Shown in pieces: positions 44,715 through 53,486 of a stretch of 64,000 nucleotides of DNA. The notes beneath the pieces were generated by a model. That model made no database searches and was not told where the DNA came from. It saw only the letters and a program-made list of their open reading frames with translations. Numbering within the stretch: the first letter of the stretch is position 1; every line of letters begins with the position of its first letter. This stretch comes from Culicoidibacter larvae. Lineage in GTDB: Bacteria > Bacillota_I > Bacilli_A > Culicoidibacterales > Culicoidibacteraceae. The stretch covers positions 1 through 64,000 of the forward strand of contig NZ_VBWP01000008.1 in the NCBI RefSeq assembly GCF_005771635.1, written 5' to 3'. Both the position numbers and the translations under genes were made by a program.

Positions 44715-45275
44715 ATGATGATTCAAAATAAACGGATTGCCATGTTTGCTACCATGGGTGTATTGATGGCTTTGGCATTAGTGCTGGAATATGTCGACAA
44801 AACATTTTTAAGTTTTGCCTGGCTGCAAGGTGGTTCGATTTCAACATCAGCTTTCATTATTTTTGTAGTGGGTTGGCGGTATAAAGCTGCTGCCGGAGCA
44901 TTGTTCGCCGGCGTGTATGGCTTTCTGACGTTCTATTTATTCGGTGGCACAATGTATTCGTTGATTCAGGTAGTACTTGAATACGGTTTGGCATTTATTG
45001 TGCTTGGTGTTATTGCCGGGCTGACACCGATGGGGACAAGCCGCTGGAAGCTGCCATATGTGATTGGCGGGATTTGGGTAGCTTGTGCGATACGTCTGCT
45101 GATTCATACTGTTGCGGGAATAATATTCTTTGCTGAGTATGCACCTGCCGGACAAGCAGTATGGCTGTACTCATTGACCTACAATGGTCTTTACATGGTG
45201 CCAAACGCGATTTTGTATACAGTATTAACAGTATTGTTATGGCCAACTTTAAATCGTTTAGCTAAGAGTGCTTAG
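44715..45275 (+). CDS. thiT: ThiT: thiamine ECF transporter S component
   Basis: Integral membrane substrate-binding component of 186 aa with six predicted helices. The ThiT-type pattern is visible: LVLEYVDKTFLSFAWLQGGSISTSAFIIFVVGWRYKAAAGALFAG, YGLAFIVLGVIAGL and SLTYNGLYMVPNAILYTVL. It works with the general ECF module encoded elsewhere. GGGAGG precedes ATG 44715. Regulated by the TPP riboswitch upstream. The leader also contains repeat copy B. Confidence 0.95.
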   Translation: MMIQNKRIAMFATMGVLMALALVLEYVDKTFLSFAWLQGGSISTSAFIIFVVGWRYKAAAGALFAGVYGFLTFYLFGGTMYSLIQVVLEYGLAFIVLGVIAGLTPMGTSRWKLPYVIGGIWVACAIRLLIHTVAGIIFFAEYAPAGQAVWLYSLTYNGLYMVPNAILYTVLTVLLWPTLNRLAKSA

Positions 45276-45286
45276 GAAGAAAATAG

Positions 45287-45320
45287 AAAAAAGGCAATGC
45301 TTTATGCATTGCCTTTTTTA
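45287..45320. terminator. bidirectional terminator after thiT
   Basis: AAAAAAGGCAATGC and GCATTGCCTTTTTT around TTTAT, with U-runs on both strands for converging genes. Confidence 0.92.
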
Positions 45321-45346
45321 ACTTTTATATCTATCTTCAACAAGCA

Positions 45347-45724
45347 TTAGTTCTTTTTCATGAAACTAAGTGCAGTAAGAACTGTATAGAGAGCAGCAAC
45401 AATTGTGAAAATATTTACCCAACCAATTAAAAATACGGATGCTAAAAGCGCAAGACCAGCGATTGCAGTTGAGTATTCATTTAAGTAGCGTGAAAACCCT
45501 CCAAGATGGGTGCTGATGAAGTTTGGTTCAAACTTCGCTCCGCTTGCTTGTAAACGCCAGCCGATGAACCCACCAAGGGCAGCCAATACAATAGCAACAA
45601 CCATCATAATAGTAGGAAAAGCAGCAAAAGGATAACCGATAACCATATAAAATAGCATATCAAGAACTGCAAATGCAATAATAATAATTGCAGCGATTAA
45701 GTTTAAAAACATTAGTTTTTTCAT
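45347..45724 (-). CDS. uncharacterised small membrane protein (125 aa)
   Basis: Four hydrophobic segments (about residues 5-25, 28-55, 85-105, 107-122) and a basic KKN tail. I do not recognise the family. I choose ATG 45724, 10 nt after GGAGG; the frame extends upstream without an RBS. It is the last of three minus-strand genes for small proteins here, but a hairpin at 45828-45856 probably separates it from the other two. Confidence 0.75.
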   Translation of the reverse strand: MKKLMFLNLIAAIIIIAFAVLDMLFYMVIGYPFAAFPTIMMVVAIVLAALGGFIGWRLQASGAKFEPNFISTHLGGFSRYLNEYSTAIAGLALLASVFLIGWVNIFTIVAALYTVLTALSFMKKN

Positions 45725-45827
45725 AAATATAATTCCTCCGAGACATTTCAAAGTCAAATGTTTATTTTTAAAATTTTTATCTATTTTTAGATAGACATGC
45801 ATATCTGTTTTTGCCGGCAGACAAAAT

Positions 45828-45856
45828 AATAAACAATCAGTAAATGATTGTTTATT
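45828..45856. terminator. 12-bp inverted repeat, likely minus-strand terminator
   Basis: AATAAACAATCA and TGATTGTTTATT around GTAAA. On the minus strand it is followed by ATTTTG. It lies downstream of the 45933-46590 gene pair. Confidence 0.55.
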
Positions 45857-45932
45857 TTAAACTACAACAAGTAGTTATGGGATAATAATATCATTTAACC
45901 TACAGAGTGTCAATATAAAAAAACATTATACC

Positions 45933-46157
45933 TTATTTTTTTATAAAAGAAAGCAGGTTAATTACCATTGGTAAAATAAAGGCACCGCCAAATGTAATCA
46001 AAAAGCCAATAATAGTAATGATGATGAATAGAGAACTGAATATGTATTCATTATTACCAAACCATTGTAAGAGAAAGCCGGCAAACATATTGCCGAATAT
46101 TATTAAGAGGCCAATGCGGTTGAGCCAACGGGATACTGGATTCCTAAAAGTATTCAT
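45933..46157 (-). CDS. uncharacterised small membrane protein (74 aa)
   Basis: Two hydrophobic helices (about residues 14-34 and 40-70) and a C-terminal KK. No family recognised. ATG 46157 lies 9 nt after AAAGGA; a TTG at 46166 is also in frame. It starts 16 nt after the preceding gene, so the pair form an operon. Confidence 0.7.
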   Translation of the reverse strand: MNTFRNPVSRWLNRIGLLIIFGNMFAGFLLQWFGNNEYIFSSLFIIITIIGFLITFGGAFILPMVINLLSFIKK

Positions 46158-46173
46158 AGTATTCAATCCTTTA

Positions 46174-46590
46174 TTATTGCTTTAAGCCCAGATAGATAAA
46201 TTGAGTTGGATCAGCAGGATTGCTGCCAAGGCTGATGACGTCGCCAACACGAGGTATTTGTAGTTTCGATACTAAAGTTTCCATTTGGTGTGCATATGGT
46301 TCACGTCCGGCTTGAATGACATTGAGCTGCAGAATGACAATTGGATCAAAGTTAACCAATTTACCGGTATCTTGAAGGGCGGTGACAGTTGCATAGGCAA
46401 CTTCACCAAATGCTCCTTCCTCAGCAAGGGCAGCCATTTTTGCACCTTCAATGCTATTATTAATTTTATCGAGGTCATCTTTACCAACGAATGCTTTCAT
46501 CATTAAGCCGCTTAAGCCTTTGTTAAGTGATTTTGAAGCCTCATCGATTTTTTCTGTTTTTGATTGTTCTTTTTTACCAAATAATTTCAT
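46174..46590 (-). CDS. uncharacterised soluble protein (138 aa)
   Basis: The N terminus is basic (KLFGKKEQSKTEK). The remainder is a mixed alpha/beta domain with no catalytic motif that I can name. No signal peptide or membrane segment. GGAG precedes ATG 46590. It is the first gene of a two-gene unit with the 74-aa membrane protein and is divergent from the RNPP-like regulator. Function unknown. Confidence 0.75.
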   Translation of the reverse strand: MKLFGKKEQSKTEKIDEASKSLNKGLSGLMMKAFVGKDDLDKINNSIEGAKMAALAEEGAFGEVAYATVTALQDTGKLVNFDPIVILQLNVIQAGREPYAHQMETLVSKLQIPRVGDVISLGSNPADPTQFIYLGLKQ

Positions 46591-46745
46591 GATAGAAATC
46601 TCCTTTAAAAATATTTTTTCAGCTGATGTGCCAAGTATAGCACTCTTGATTTTAGATGGTCAATGGTTTGGCGGAATACAATATTTGAGCTATTTTCAGC
46701 TGTTTAAGCAGATGTTTTAGGGATTTGTTTTGCTAAAAATTGTTT

Positions 46746-46775
46746 TCTGGCAAAATCCGTGGCGATTTTGCCAGA
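46746..46775. promoter_or_regulatory. perfect 12-bp inverted repeat in a divergent intergenic region
   Basis: TCTGGCAAAATC and GATTTTGCCAGA around CGTGGC. There is no T-run on either side. It lies ~70 bp upstream of the candidate promoter of the RNPP-like regulator, so it may be an operator. Confidence 0.5.
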
Positions 46776-46822
46776 AGAGCGGGCTTGCAGTGATTTGATT
46801 TTGCTGATTTTCTGTGAAAATT

Positions 46823-46851
46823 TTTAGAAAAAGGATGAAATATGGTATACT
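46823..46851 (+). promoter_or_regulatory. candidate promoter of the RNPP-like regulator
   Basis: TTTAGA (46823-46828) and TATACT (46846-46851), 17-bp spacing. Confidence 0.5.
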
Positions 46852-46887
46852 GGTAGGGAGATTTTTAACGATTTGGGGCGAAGTTTT

Positions 46888-48141
46888 GTGCTGAAAGAGC
46901 GGATTAATTATTTGTGTGAGTTGCGAGGAATTGAGCGGAAAGATTTAGTTGAAGGGCTGGTAACTTTAACCCATTTTTCTAATATTTTAGCTGGGCGTTA
47001 TCCCCTGCCGGATGATTTAGCCGTAGCATTAGCAACACGTTTGGAGGTTGCGCCGGAATATTTGCGTGACGCTGGTGATTGTTCAGATGAGGTTGTTGTT
47101 TTTGCTGAACAGATGGTTGAGCAATTGTTGTTGAATGGCTACAATAGCGCAAACATTGATGATTTGCCATATGTTCATAATGCTGTTTTGGTTGAATTAA
47201 CAGCTCATTTGGTGCGAGCCACAACGGCAGTTATTTATCCGGAAATTGTTGTGAGTCAAGAGGAGCAACAATATTTACTGTTGCATATTGCTCAAAGTGA
47301 AATTGATGAATTACCTGATGCTTTGCAAAAAGCAGTACTTAGTTATCGATTATATGTTGCCCGCCGTGATCGGCTTCAAAATGAGGTTCTGACTTATTGT
47401 CGGCAATTACAGAAAATGACTTTTGCGAGCCCGTATGTTTGGATTCATTTGCTTGAGGTAGAGGTAGAAGCTTTACTATATGGCGGTTATGCTGAGGCGG
47501 CACAGGATTTACTGAAACGAGCAATTGGCCGTTGCTACTTTGAAGGACTTTATTATCATTTAACTCAGTTATACGTTATGTACAGTATTGGGTTTGTTAA
47601 TATGCAATCATGGCAGAAAGCATTATATTATTTGGAAAAAGCCAAGGAGCAACTTGAGTTTACCGGTGAACACGCTGTAGCGTATAGTCATATTATTGCC
47701 AATAATAGTATTCAAATTCGTTTAAAGGCCGGTGAGTATGATGCAGCGATGCAGGAGATTGAAGCTTTGGAGGTGTTCCTAAAGCAAACTGATAATGCTA
47801 CCGCTTTTGATGGGCAGATGCTGCTTGCTCGTTGTGAATTAGCTTTTAAGATGGGTAACTTTGAGCAGATGGCCGCGCTTCTTGATAGTACGGATGTCGC
47901 AGCCATGACTATTGAGCAACAGATGGCCGCAGCGTTTTATCGCAGCCAGTTAGCATACGAACAGGGGGATGAGGCAGCTTTTTTAATTGCTGCAGAACAG
48001 TGTCGGTTATATTTTGAACAGTTCTTCAATCGTGATCGATTGATTATCCTTTATTCTCAACTGGCGTCGCTGGCTAAAGAGAGTCGCCAATACAAACAAA
48101 GTTCTGAATATTTTGAGTATTTATGCCAGATTTTACAGTAG
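46888..48141 (+). CDS. RNPP/Rgg-like transcriptional regulator (HTH plus TPR)
   Basis: Protein of 417 aa. Residues ~1-60 form an XRE-type HTH (LKERINYLCELRGIERKDLVEGL, then ILAGRYPLPDDLAVALATRLEV). The rest is helical hairpins of TPR type, e.g. WQKALYYLEKAKEQLEFTGEHAVAYS and the GEYDAAMQEIEALE repeat. This is the plan of RNPP peptide-responsive regulators (PlcR, PrgX, Rgg). I choose GTG 46888 because it places the HTH at the very N terminus as in the family; TTG 46873 is the longer option. A secreted C39-like protease and a lipoprotein follow, suggesting peptide signalling. Peptide binding is inferred only. Confidence 0.75.
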   Translation: MLKERINYLCELRGIERKDLVEGLVTLTHFSNILAGRYPLPDDLAVALATRLEVAPEYLRDAGDCSDEVVVFAEQMVEQLLLNGYNSANIDDLPYVHNAVLVELTAHLVRATTAVIYPEIVVSQEEQQYLLLHIAQSEIDELPDALQKAVLSYRLYVARRDRLQNEVLTYCRQLQKMTFASPYVWIHLLEVEVEALLYGGYAEAAQDLLKRAIGRCYFEGLYYHLTQLYVMYSIGFVNMQSWQKALYYLEKAKEQLEFTGEHAVAYSHIIANNSIQIRLKAGEYDAAMQEIEALEVFLKQTDNATAFDGQMLLARCELAFKMGNFEQMAALLDSTDVAAMTIEQQMAAAFYRSQLAYEQGDEAAFLIAAEQCRLYFEQFFNRDRLIILYSQLASLAKESRQYKQSSEYFEYLCQILQ

Positions 48142-48146
48142 CAATT

Positions 48147-48183
48147 TAAAAACAGTAATGTGTGCGTTACTGTTTTTTTCTTT
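48147..48183 (+). terminator. intrinsic terminator after the RNPP-like gene
   Basis: AAAAACAGTAA and TTACTGTTTTT around TGTGTGCG, then T residues. Confidence 0.88.
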
Positions 48184-48324
48184 TCATAAAAATATCTTAA
48201 ATTATGAATTAAATTAAAATTATCAAAACTATGGTAAATTTTGTGAAAATTAAGTATAATTATTATAAGCTATTTTCTATTTGGGAGTGAGGATGTAGCA
48301 ATTAATTGAGGAGAGGTTGATTTT

Positions 48325-49224
48325 ATGAAGAAAATTTTGATTATGTTTATGTGTGCAGCTTTATTTATAGTTGTCACGCCATTATCTGTTTATGCAGTAG
48401 ATACAGTACCAACACTGGAAGAGATTATGGATTCATATCAGGTTGGTATTGATGAAGCTCGTAAGATTCAGGATGGAATGAAAAATGAGGAAGCATATTA
48501 TAATGGGGAAGTAACGGTGCCGGATAAGCGACCATTATTGCGGAATGATGGCAACAGCAATAAAAATTATGAGGCCTTAAAGGAAGCTTATTCACAAGCA
48601 TATCTTGCAGCAATGACAAGTGATGATACTACAGTATACAAAGAACTTGAAGCACAGTTTTTGGAATTGTTGCCAGTCGGTTATCGACCAAAATTAAAAG
48701 GAACTGCTATGGTTTCGATACCATTTTACCGACAACAAAATAGTTATTATTGTGGACCGGCAGCAGTTGCAATGGCTTTAGCAGCCAAAGGGAAATATTA
48801 TAGTCAGTCCACTTTAGCCAGTAAGTCATGGCTTGAAACTGATGATTATGGTTATACGATTGGTCGATATATAAAGTATACATTGAATAATCTATTGGGC
48901 TTAGGAAGTTGGTATGTTTATAAAGAAGTGGATTGGGATGATCCGGCATGGTTAATCTCAAAATTAATTATTACCATTAGAGCCGGATATGTGCCGATTG
49001 TGGCGATTTATCAAAATGGAGATTCTAATACTGTTCTAAATGGTCACACAAAAGCTTATTTGCGGCATTTTATTCCGGTTTATGCTTATGCTGATAATGC
49101 AGGCTATTGGTACGCAGATTCAGCTTCTGGTTTAGGTGGACGGTTCGCTAATGTGCCGCAAAAATCTTATATCAATTGGAAAACATTATCATATTTAGTT
49201 TGGGGAGGTTCGATTACCTATTAA
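48325..49224 (+). CDS. secreted C39-like cysteine peptidase (peptidase_C39_2)
   Basis: Exported protein of 299 aa with a signal peptide (residues ~1-24, basic KK, hydrophobic core, VYA cleavage). A ~110-residue N-terminal region precedes a papain-like C39_2 domain: VSIPFYRQQNSYYCGPAAVAMAL with catalytic Cys near residue 143, a conserved His in LRHFIPVYAYADN and an Asp/Asn in WYADSASGLGG. It lacks ABC-transporter parts, so it is a free secreted protease or a pseudo-enzyme of this fold. GAGGAGAGG precedes ATG 48325. The lipoprotein gene overlaps its stop codon. Confidence 0.85.
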   Translation: MKKILIMFMCAALFIVVTPLSVYAVDTVPTLEEIMDSYQVGIDEARKIQDGMKNEEAYYNGEVTVPDKRPLLRNDGNSNKNYEALKEAYSQAYLAAMTSDDTTVYKELEAQFLELLPVGYRPKLKGTAMVSIPFYRQQNSYYCGPAAVAMALAAKGKYYSQSTLASKSWLETDDYGYTIGRYIKYTLNNLLGLGSWYVYKEVDWDDPAWLISKLIITIRAGYVPIVAIYQNGDSNTVLNGHTKAYLRHFIPVYAYADNAGYWYADSASGLGGRFANVPQKSYINWKTLSYLVWGGSITY

Positions 49225-50329
49225 ACGATTATTTTTTATTTTGATTAGCGGCTTATTTGTTTTATCAGGATGCATGGGACATAGTTTGAGTTATCAAACG
49301 GTGGTTTTACCAAGTGTTGAAGCTGATGTGAGTCAGTCGCCAAATATTTTTGATACTTTATGGCAGGATAAGAAATCGAGTAGGTTTAATCCTGGCGAGT
49401 GGTCAGCTATTGCTGAGGTACCAATAGATAATGCCGGTAATTTGTTGCTGGGATTGATGGGTGAGGAAAAAGCCGAACTGAAACTGTATAATGTGATGAG
49501 CCAGCAAGAAAGGATAATTGACAGTATAAGCAATGAATACTATTATGCTTATGCTGGTTCAGATGACCGCTATATGGTTTACTATACGTACAAAACGATG
49601 CAAAGCATAGCAGTTCCGGTTACCTATAAAATCATTGACTTGGAGTCTTTTAATGTTATTACTGCCGATATTTCTAGCATCTCAATAAATACAGATACAG
49701 TATATATTGATACACGAGTGTCGTTGCATGAAGATAAAATGTATTTTGAAGTGAATTGCCGTGAACCAAAGGTGAATGGCAATAAGGTAGAGGATTATGG
49801 AATCTCGATTTATTCATTTGATTTGCAAAGTGAGAATTTTGCGGAGGTTATGATTGATGCTGCCAGTCCGAGTGCAACTGCAGAGGGTATTTATTATTTG
49901 CAGGCTGCCAATGATGGTAGTGCAACATTATTTTTGCAGGATTGGAGCGGCAAAACAATTCAATACTTTAATAATGTTATTCAATATAGTGTGTATGATC
50001 AAGCTATTATTTGGATTGAAGCAGTTGAAAATAGTAGTATTCAGCGCAATATGAACTTTTTCCAAAATGGGATAAATAAAGTTCTTTATACCAGTGATAA
50101 TTTTTATTTTTGGGATGTTCGTTATAATGGCACCTATGTTACTTGGCAGCAGTCTTCTGCACCATTGTATATTTACGATATTGCCAGTGAATCTTTTTAT
50201 CAAGTCAGCGATAAAAGCGGGGCACGCTACGCAATCGCATCGGAAAACTATTTATATTGGTTTGAAATAACCCGTCAGGGTGAAATAAAGGATGACGTTG
50301 ATACAGAGATTGTTTTTGTGGCATTATGA
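49220..50329 (+). CDS. lipoprotein of beta-propeller-like architecture, probable ATT start
   Basis: Exported lipoprotein of 369 aa. The signal peptide is complete only if translation begins at ATT 49220: it then reads (M)KRLFFILISGLFVLSG before the lipobox Cys18. GGGGAGG lies 11 nt upstream, and the start overlaps the TAA of the protease gene. The first standard start, TTG 49241, removes the charged n-region and is 32 nt from that RBS. The mature part has repeated ~45-residue beta-rich units with Tyr/Trp and Asp (DDRYMVYYTYK, NYLYWFEITR), as in TolB/propeller proteins. Function unknown; co-expressed with the C39-like protease. Confidence 0.75.
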   Translation: MKRLFFILISGLFVLSGCMGHSLSYQTVVLPSVEADVSQSPNIFDTLWQDKKSSRFNPGEWSAIAEVPIDNAGNLLLGLMGEEKAELKLYNVMSQQERIIDSISNEYYYAYAGSDDRYMVYYTYKTMQSIAVPVTYKIIDLESFNVITADISSISINTDTVYIDTRVSLHEDKMYFEVNCREPKVNGNKVEDYGISIYSFDLQSENFAEVMIDAASPSATAEGIYYLQAANDGSATLFLQDWSGKTIQYFNNVIQYSVYDQAIIWIEAVENSSIQRNMNFFQNGINKVLYTSDNFYFWDVRYNGTYVTWQQSSAPLYIYDIASESFYQVSDKSGARYAIASENYLYWFEITRQGEIKDDVDTEIVFVAL

Positions 50330-50336
50330 GAAGTTG

Positions 50337-50369
50337 AAAAAGGCCGGAGCTTGATGCTTCGGCCTTTTT
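50337..50369 (+). terminator. intrinsic terminator after the lipoprotein gene
   Basis: AAAAAGGCCGGAGC and GCTTCGGCCTTTTT around TTGAT. Confidence 0.92.
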
Positions 50370-50463
50370 ATGTTTTTCAATAACATAATTTACGAGTATA
50401 TCCTTTGAAAATCGCAAAAAACTGTGTTAGTTTTTATTTATAATGGTGGACGGAGGGGTTACT

Positions 50464-53091
50464 ATGAAATGGTATCAGGAAACAAGTTCAGATGTTATTA
50501 ATGAGGTGAAGTCGGATGTAAGCGGGCTCAAGGCGGTTGATCGTGAGCAACGTTTTATTGAAGATGGACCTAATGAGTTAACAAAGAAGAAGGAAGACAG
50601 TGAAATAAAGAAGTTTTTGCTGCACTTTAATGATTTGCTTATTTATGTGTTGATTGGCGCTGGTATTTTAAAGGCGGTTGTTGGTTCATATATTGATATG
50701 ACAATTATTTTTGCCGTAGTTATTATTAATGCTTTGATTGGGTATGTGCAGGAGCGCAAGGCTACAAGTTCTTTGAGCGGATTGAATGAGCTTTTGAGTG
50801 AAAAAACGACAATTTTAGTGAATGGCGAGAAGCGGGTTGTTGATTCAAATACATTGGTAGTTGGTGATATTGTTCTGTTGACACCGGGAAATATTGTTCC
50901 CGCTGACTTGCGAATTATTGATTCATATAGTCTGGTTGTTGAGGAAGCGATATTAACCGGTGAGTCAACACCGGTTAATAAGGTGAGCGAAGCGATTATG
51001 GCGGAAGCCGATTTAGGCGACCGTATTAATATTGCTTTTTCGGGAACGCTGGTAAACAGTGGTAACGGGAAAGGGATTGTTATTGCTACCGGTGATGATA
51101 CTGAGCTCGGTAAAATCAGTCAGCATTTAAATAATGTGACCAAAGCGGAGACGCCATTGATTCGTAAGATGAATCAATTGAATAAGCAGATTTTTTATAT
51201 TTTGCTTGTGCTTATGGCATTCTTGTTTGTATTTAGTTTCTTCTTTAGAAGCTATACTGGTACGGAGTTAGTAGCTGCTATGATTGCTTTAGCGGTTTCA
51301 GCAGTACCGGAGGGCTTGCCTGCGGTGCTGTCGATTATTTTATCAGTTGGTGTGACGCGCATGGCAGTTAAGAAGGCAATTATCAAAAAGATGCCTGCAG
51401 TAGAGACGCTTGGTAGTATGAGTGTTATTTGTTCTGATAAGACTGGTACTTTGACTAAAAATGAGATGACGGTTTTGTCAGTGATTACCAGGGATGAGGT
51501 TATGCATTTTGCGGATACTTCTGAGGTGAGTGATATTTATGATGTGAATGTTAATGATGCACGGATGAAGTTGATTGAGACAGCGTTGTATTGTAATGAT
51601 ACTAAGATTGATTACCATAATGGTAAACGTGAAGTTATTGGTAATCCGACTGAGGGTGCACTTTTGGAATTCGCTAATCAGGTTTGTTTGGAACGCAATG
51701 AACATTTGTTGTATAAGATTCCTTTTGATTCAACGTATAAGTATATGGCAGTTTTAGTAGAAGTTGACGGGCAGAAATTCATTTATATGAAAGGGGCGCC
51801 CGATGTTGTTTTAGAAATGACGGCGAGTCAGTTGGAGGCTGGGAAGTCGACAGCAATTGATACGGTTTACTGGGAGCAAGAGATTACTCGGCACGCTGAG
51901 ATGGGACAACGGATGTTGGCGGCGGCATATAAAGAAATGCCGGCTGATTGTGAGAGCATTAGCCATAAAGACTTAGCAAATGGGTTAGTATTAGTTGGCT
52001 TGTATGGCATTATTGATCCGCCTAAGAAAGAGGCGATTATTGCTACGGCAATTTGTCATGAAGCGGGAATCAATGTAAAAATGATTACTGGTGACCACCG
52101 CGATACTGCGGTTGCGATTGCTAAGGAAATTGGTTTAGAACATTATAATAATGCAATTATTGGTAGTGAGATTGAAGCTTTAAGTGACCAAGAGTTGCAG
52201 CAAGTCGTTCAAGATCATGATGTTTTTGCCAGAACGACACCGGAGCATAAGCTGCGTTTAGTTCAAGCAATCCAAGCGAACGGGCAAATTGTTGGTATGA
52301 CTGGTGATGGTGTTAATGATGCACCGGCACTGAAAAAAGCCGATATTGGTATTGCTATGGGTATTAAGGGAACGCAAGTGACGAAAGATGCCGCCGATAT
52401 GATTTTGGCTGATGATAACTTTGCAACTATTGCTGAGGCGGTACAAGAAGGTCGCCGGGTATATGATAATTTAAAGAAAACAATTTTCTTTGCATTACCG
52501 ACTGCGTTTGCTCAAGGGCTGTTAGTTGTTATTGCGTTGTTGGCTGATATTGCACTACCGCTTACTTCTATCCAAATATTATGGTTGAATATGGTGACAA
52601 CAATTACTTTGTCGTTTGCGCTTGGTTTTGAGCCGCTGGCAGCGAATGCAATGAAGCGGCCGCCGCGCGATCCGAATGAAAGAATTTTAAATGGCTATGC
52701 TATTTTCCGGATTGTATATGTTTCGTTGTTGATAGCCGGATTTGGCTTTGCTATCAATGAGTTCTTGTTGATGAGCGGGGCGCCAACGGCGGTTATTCAA
52801 ACGACGTTGTTGAATACAATCGTATTCGGGCAAGCATTCTACATGATTAATTGCCGCGATATTATTAAGTTTTCAATTAATAAGTCAATTCTTAAAAACC
52901 GCGTGTTATGGATTTCATTGGTAATTTTAGTAGTGTTGCAAATCTTAATTGTTATGGTTCCGGCATTGAATTTTGTGCTTGGTACTGCTGCTATTGGATT
53001 TGGGAATCTTGCTTTGGCGGCACTCAGTGGTTTACTTATCTTCGTTATTGTTGAAGTTGAAAAACTAGTGACGAGAACATTTTTTAATTAA
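50464..53091 (+). CDS. P-type cation-transporting ATPase (P2/SERCA-like)
   Basis: Membrane cation pump of 875 aa. Actuator-domain motif LTGESTPV, TM4 motif AVSAVPEGLPAVLS, phosphorylated Asp325 in ICSDKTGTLTKNEM, nucleotide-binding KGAPD, and hinge MTGDGVNDAPALKKADIGIAMG. A cation-ATPase N domain starts WYQETSSDVINEV and ten helices are predicted. TM6 reads NMVTTITLSFALGFEP rather than the NLVTDxxPALALG of clear Ca2+ pumps, so the ion (Ca2+, Mn2+ or Na+) is uncertain. ATG 50464 follows GGAGGGG. Monocistronic. Confidence 0.93.
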   Translation: MKWYQETSSDVINEVKSDVSGLKAVDREQRFIEDGPNELTKKKEDSEIKKFLLHFNDLLIYVLIGAGILKAVVGSYIDMTIIFAVVIINALIGYVQERKATSSLSGLNELLSEKTTILVNGEKRVVDSNTLVVGDIVLLTPGNIVPADLRIIDSYSLVVEEAILTGESTPVNKVSEAIMAEADLGDRINIAFSGTLVNSGNGKGIVIATGDDTELGKISQHLNNVTKAETPLIRKMNQLNKQIFYILLVLMAFLFVFSFFFRSYTGTELVAAMIALAVSAVPEGLPAVLSIILSVGVTRMAVKKAIIKKMPAVETLGSMSVICSDKTGTLTKNEMTVLSVITRDEVMHFADTSEVSDIYDVNVNDARMKLIETALYCNDTKIDYHNGKREVIGNPTEGALLEFANQVCLERNEHLLYKIPFDSTYKYMAVLVEVDGQKFIYMKGAPDVVLEMTASQLEAGKSTAIDTVYWEQEITRHAEMGQRMLAAAYKEMPADCESISHKDLANGLVLVGLYGIIDPPKKEAIIATAICHEAGINVKMITGDHRDTAVAIAKEIGLEHYNNAIIGSEIEALSDQELQQVVQDHDVFARTTPEHKLRLVQAIQANGQIVGMTGDGVNDAPALKKADIGIAMGIKGTQVTKDAADMILADDNFATIAEAVQEGRRVYDNLKKTIFFALPTAFAQGLLVVIALLADIALPLTSIQILWLNMVTTITLSFALGFEPLAANAMKRPPRDPNERILNGYAIFRIVYVSLLIAGFGFAINEFLLMSGAPTAVIQTTLLNTIVFGQAFYMINCRDIIKFSINKSILKNRVLWISLVILVVLQILIVMVPALNFVLGTAAIGFGNLALAALSGLLIFVIVEVEKLVTRTFFN

Positions 53092-53115
53092 TGACAGGAA
53101 ATAGAAAGTTATAAA

Positions 53116-53155
53116 AAAAGCGGTGAACGCCTTGATTAAGGCGTTCACCGCTTTT
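53116..53155. terminator. bidirectional terminator after the P-type ATPase gene
   Basis: An 18-bp perfect stem (53116-53133 with 53138-53155) with a GATT loop and A/T runs on both sides. It also fits the end of the minus-strand remnant next to it. Confidence 0.92.
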
Positions 53156-53160
53156 GCTGT

Positions 53161-53342
53161 TTATTCAATTGTATATGGACTAACAATTTCACCATAAAAG
53201 GCAGTGTGATAATCTTTAATAGCTCTGTGAGTATTGTCTACATATTTAAGGGCGAATTGTTCATTGTCGATTATACTAAGTTCTTGTTTATAAATGATTT
53301 TGTACTCGAGAATGTGTGGCAGTTCAGCGAGGTCAAGGACTG
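53161..53342 (-). pseudogene. 3' remnant of a minus-strand gene
   Basis: On the minus strand an open frame ends with TAA at 53161-53163 right behind a bidirectional terminator. About 60 codons encode a normal-looking C terminus (LAELPHILEYKIIYKQEL, then NEQFALKYVDNTHRAIKDYH). No ATG, GTG or TTG start occurs in frame before a stop at 53401-53403. The 5' part is missing, so this looks like a gene cut off by rearrangement next to the helicase gene. Parent family not recognised. Confidence 0.5.
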
Positions 53343-53438
53343 ATATTATGTTAGATTGGATTAATGTGAAACCAAAAACTACTGCAGAAAGAAATAGCTG
53401 TTATGAAACTCCTTTTTATTATTATGAATCTTTGATAG

Positions 53439-53472
53439 AATAATATTAAATTCAATAGGATAATAATATTAA
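53439..53472 (+). repeat. direct repeat AATAATATTAA before the helicase gene
   Basis: The 11-mer occurs at 53439-53449 and 53462-53472, start-to-start 23 bp, close to the RBS of the next gene. It may be a regulatory site or simply AT-rich sequence. Confidence 0.4.
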
Positions 53473-53486
53473 GTGGGGTCATGAAG

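Noticed and set aside
48231-48290. 19-codon ORF between the RNPP-like and C39-like genes as a pheromone gene
   Set aside because: It has no ribosome binding site and overlaps the likely promoter of the protease gene.
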